Below, one piece after another: positions 16,607 to 17,592 of a DNA stretch of 17,592 nucleotides (the stretch's first letter is position 1; each line of letters starts with the position of its first letter). Source of the DNA: Phallus indusiatus (Eukaryota; Basidiomycota; Agaricomycetes; Phallales; Phallaceae). Position numbers and translations under genes: made by a program. The notes below the pieces were generated by a model. It saw only the letters and a list, made by a program, of their open reading frames with translations, made no database searches and had not been told where the DNA came from. Location: assembly GCA_027605045.1 (NCBI GenBank), contig JAQFWX010000012.1:1-17592 (forward strand), in the 5' to 3' direction.

Positions 16607-16937
16607 ATAACACGAGTTCGTACTCAACATAGCTGTTCCCAGCCCACCCACCATCTCGCCGTCTTTTTTAACGAGTCATAACCTTACAGATCTAATAAGT
16701 TTTTCTCTCTATTTGAGCAAACGCTGAAGGTCATTAGCCATTCACTCTTAGTTCGCGTTAGATCGCTTGACATTCTAGGACACTTGTATTTGCAAACGCT
16801 GACATGTGCGCCAGCTGATGGATCGTATGACACATTTTAGCTGGACAACGGGGATATGTTTTACCTTGGCGTGCCAATTCAAGGAACGAAGATCAGCCGA
16901 AAAATAATTTGGTGGTGGATTGAGTTTGACAGTTTGA
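16607..16937. other. Region between opposite-strand remnants, not resolved
   Basis: Both strands hold short protein-like frames. On plus, LDNGDMFYLGVPIQGTKI lies near 16841-16894. On minus, a Cys-containing HVSVCKYKCPRMSSDL lies near 16760-16810. I cannot tell which is real. No repeat or RNA gene is seen. Confidence 0.3.
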
Positions 16938-17105
16938 AGCGCGGACGATACTGATATTATTCTTGACTTTGCGCTCATGACTAGCGAATGTACTACAAAC
17001 TAAGATGGAACAAAGAAGCGGGAACAAAGGGAGGAAAAATGGGAAAGGATGCAAAAAGAGGATGGGATGGCACGAATGTCCACCAACATGCTGGAAAGAC
17101 CTTGA
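16938..17105 (+). pseudogene. Plus-strand C-terminal coding fragment, product unknown
   Basis: A single frame of 56 codons reads SADDTDIILDFALMTSECTT, is broken by TAA at 17001-17003, and continues in the same frame as KKREQREEKWERMQKEDGMA to a stop at 17103-17105. The second part is strongly charged, as in a helical or coiled C-terminus. An AAACTAAG acceptor ending at 17004 could instead begin a last exon after the TAA, which would remove the stop but change the frame. No start is visible and no family is recognised. Confidence 0.35.
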
Positions 17106-17221
17106 CATGACAAACGAGAGGATGGTATCTCTCCGCTACGCGTGGGCAGCGCCCCTCAGCCTCGTCGTTTAAGATCCCTAAATATATATTGCTAGCGTTG
17201 GGTTTAAACCCATCCAATCAG

Positions 17222-17341
17222 GATTCTTTGACTGAGATTGACGAAAATACTTCAGATCAAATACCAAAATCTACGATTTGTGAAACGTACGTCAACAAGA
17301 CTGGTATCATCAATGAGAAATCTCAAAGGCATTTCAACTAA
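17222..17341 (+). pseudogene. Plus-strand coding-like fragment at the right edge
   Basis: After an AATCAG that could be an acceptor, 39 codons read DSLTEIDENTSDQIPKSTIC and on to SQRHFN, then TAA. The same frame continues with LATDLGCREEMS and further stops. Composition is protein-like but nothing is recognisable. The rest of the window to 17592 holds no supportable feature. Confidence 0.28.
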
Positions 17342-17592
17342 TTGGCCACGGATCTGGGGTGTCGTGAGGAGATGAGCTGATACGTATGATGAAAAGGTGT
17401 ACCTGGCTCAATTGTTGCTTGGCACGCTGTAAAGAAACTTCTGGAACTATATGTCCATGCTTTACTTTCGGTATATAGTTCTAGGTATTTTGGATTTATA
17501 ATGGTACGAAAAATAATATTATAATGAAGTACGTGCCTTGTATACCGAGGTACTCTGAACGAGGTCAGAAGGTACAGGCCTAAAATCTCCGT

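Overview
This window reads from a chromosome end inwards. It opens with about 283 bp of C-strand telomere repeat, (CCCTAAA)n, in the orientation of a left end. The G-strand is therefore TTTAGGG, a motif typical of plants and also known from some protists and other lineages. The coding remnants further in carry introns of 53-66 bp with GTAAGT/GTATGT-type donors. One of them resembles a transposase-like family that I associate from memory with basidiomycete fungi. A filamentous fungus, probably a basidiomycete, is my best guess; the telomere motif alone does not settle it.

Bases 1-9342 are subtelomeric repeat DNA. In order they hold: the telomere; an adjoining 34-bp minisatellite; a very G-poor spacer; a solo LTR with a clean 5-bp target duplication; a tandem array of about 168-bp units; an inverted duplication whose arms lie near 4.3-4.7 and 8.1-8.5 kb; a small spliced candidate gene; a 19-bp minisatellite; clusters of a CGGAGAG-containing box of about 17 bp; six scattered copies of a GTGTCATCCAAA module; and a nested palindrome complex. 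The longest open frames here follow these repeats and are not genes.

At 9342/9343 the repeat DNA stops abruptly inside the 5' part of a minus-strand transposase-like gene, which runs from 11273 down to this breakpoint and has lost its 3' half. Upstream of it on the same strand are a 76-residue ORF (11753-11524) and a two-exon coding remnant (12298-11852). A spliced, coiled-coil-like coding remnant lies at about 16606-15220. None is intact as read. Most reading-frame losses fit single-base deletions, and the in-frame stops are one transition away from CGA, CAG or TGG. Real decay plus C-to-T mutation, or an indel-prone consensus, could explain this.

The stretch 12.3-15.2 kb is AT-rich and mostly unreadable. 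It has a perfect 13-bp-arm palindrome, a TA microsatellite and a possible Copia-type LTR near 14.65-14.94 kb. Two plus-strand coding-like fragments lie at the right edge. There is no operon, CRISPR array, or rRNA or tRNA gene that I could support.
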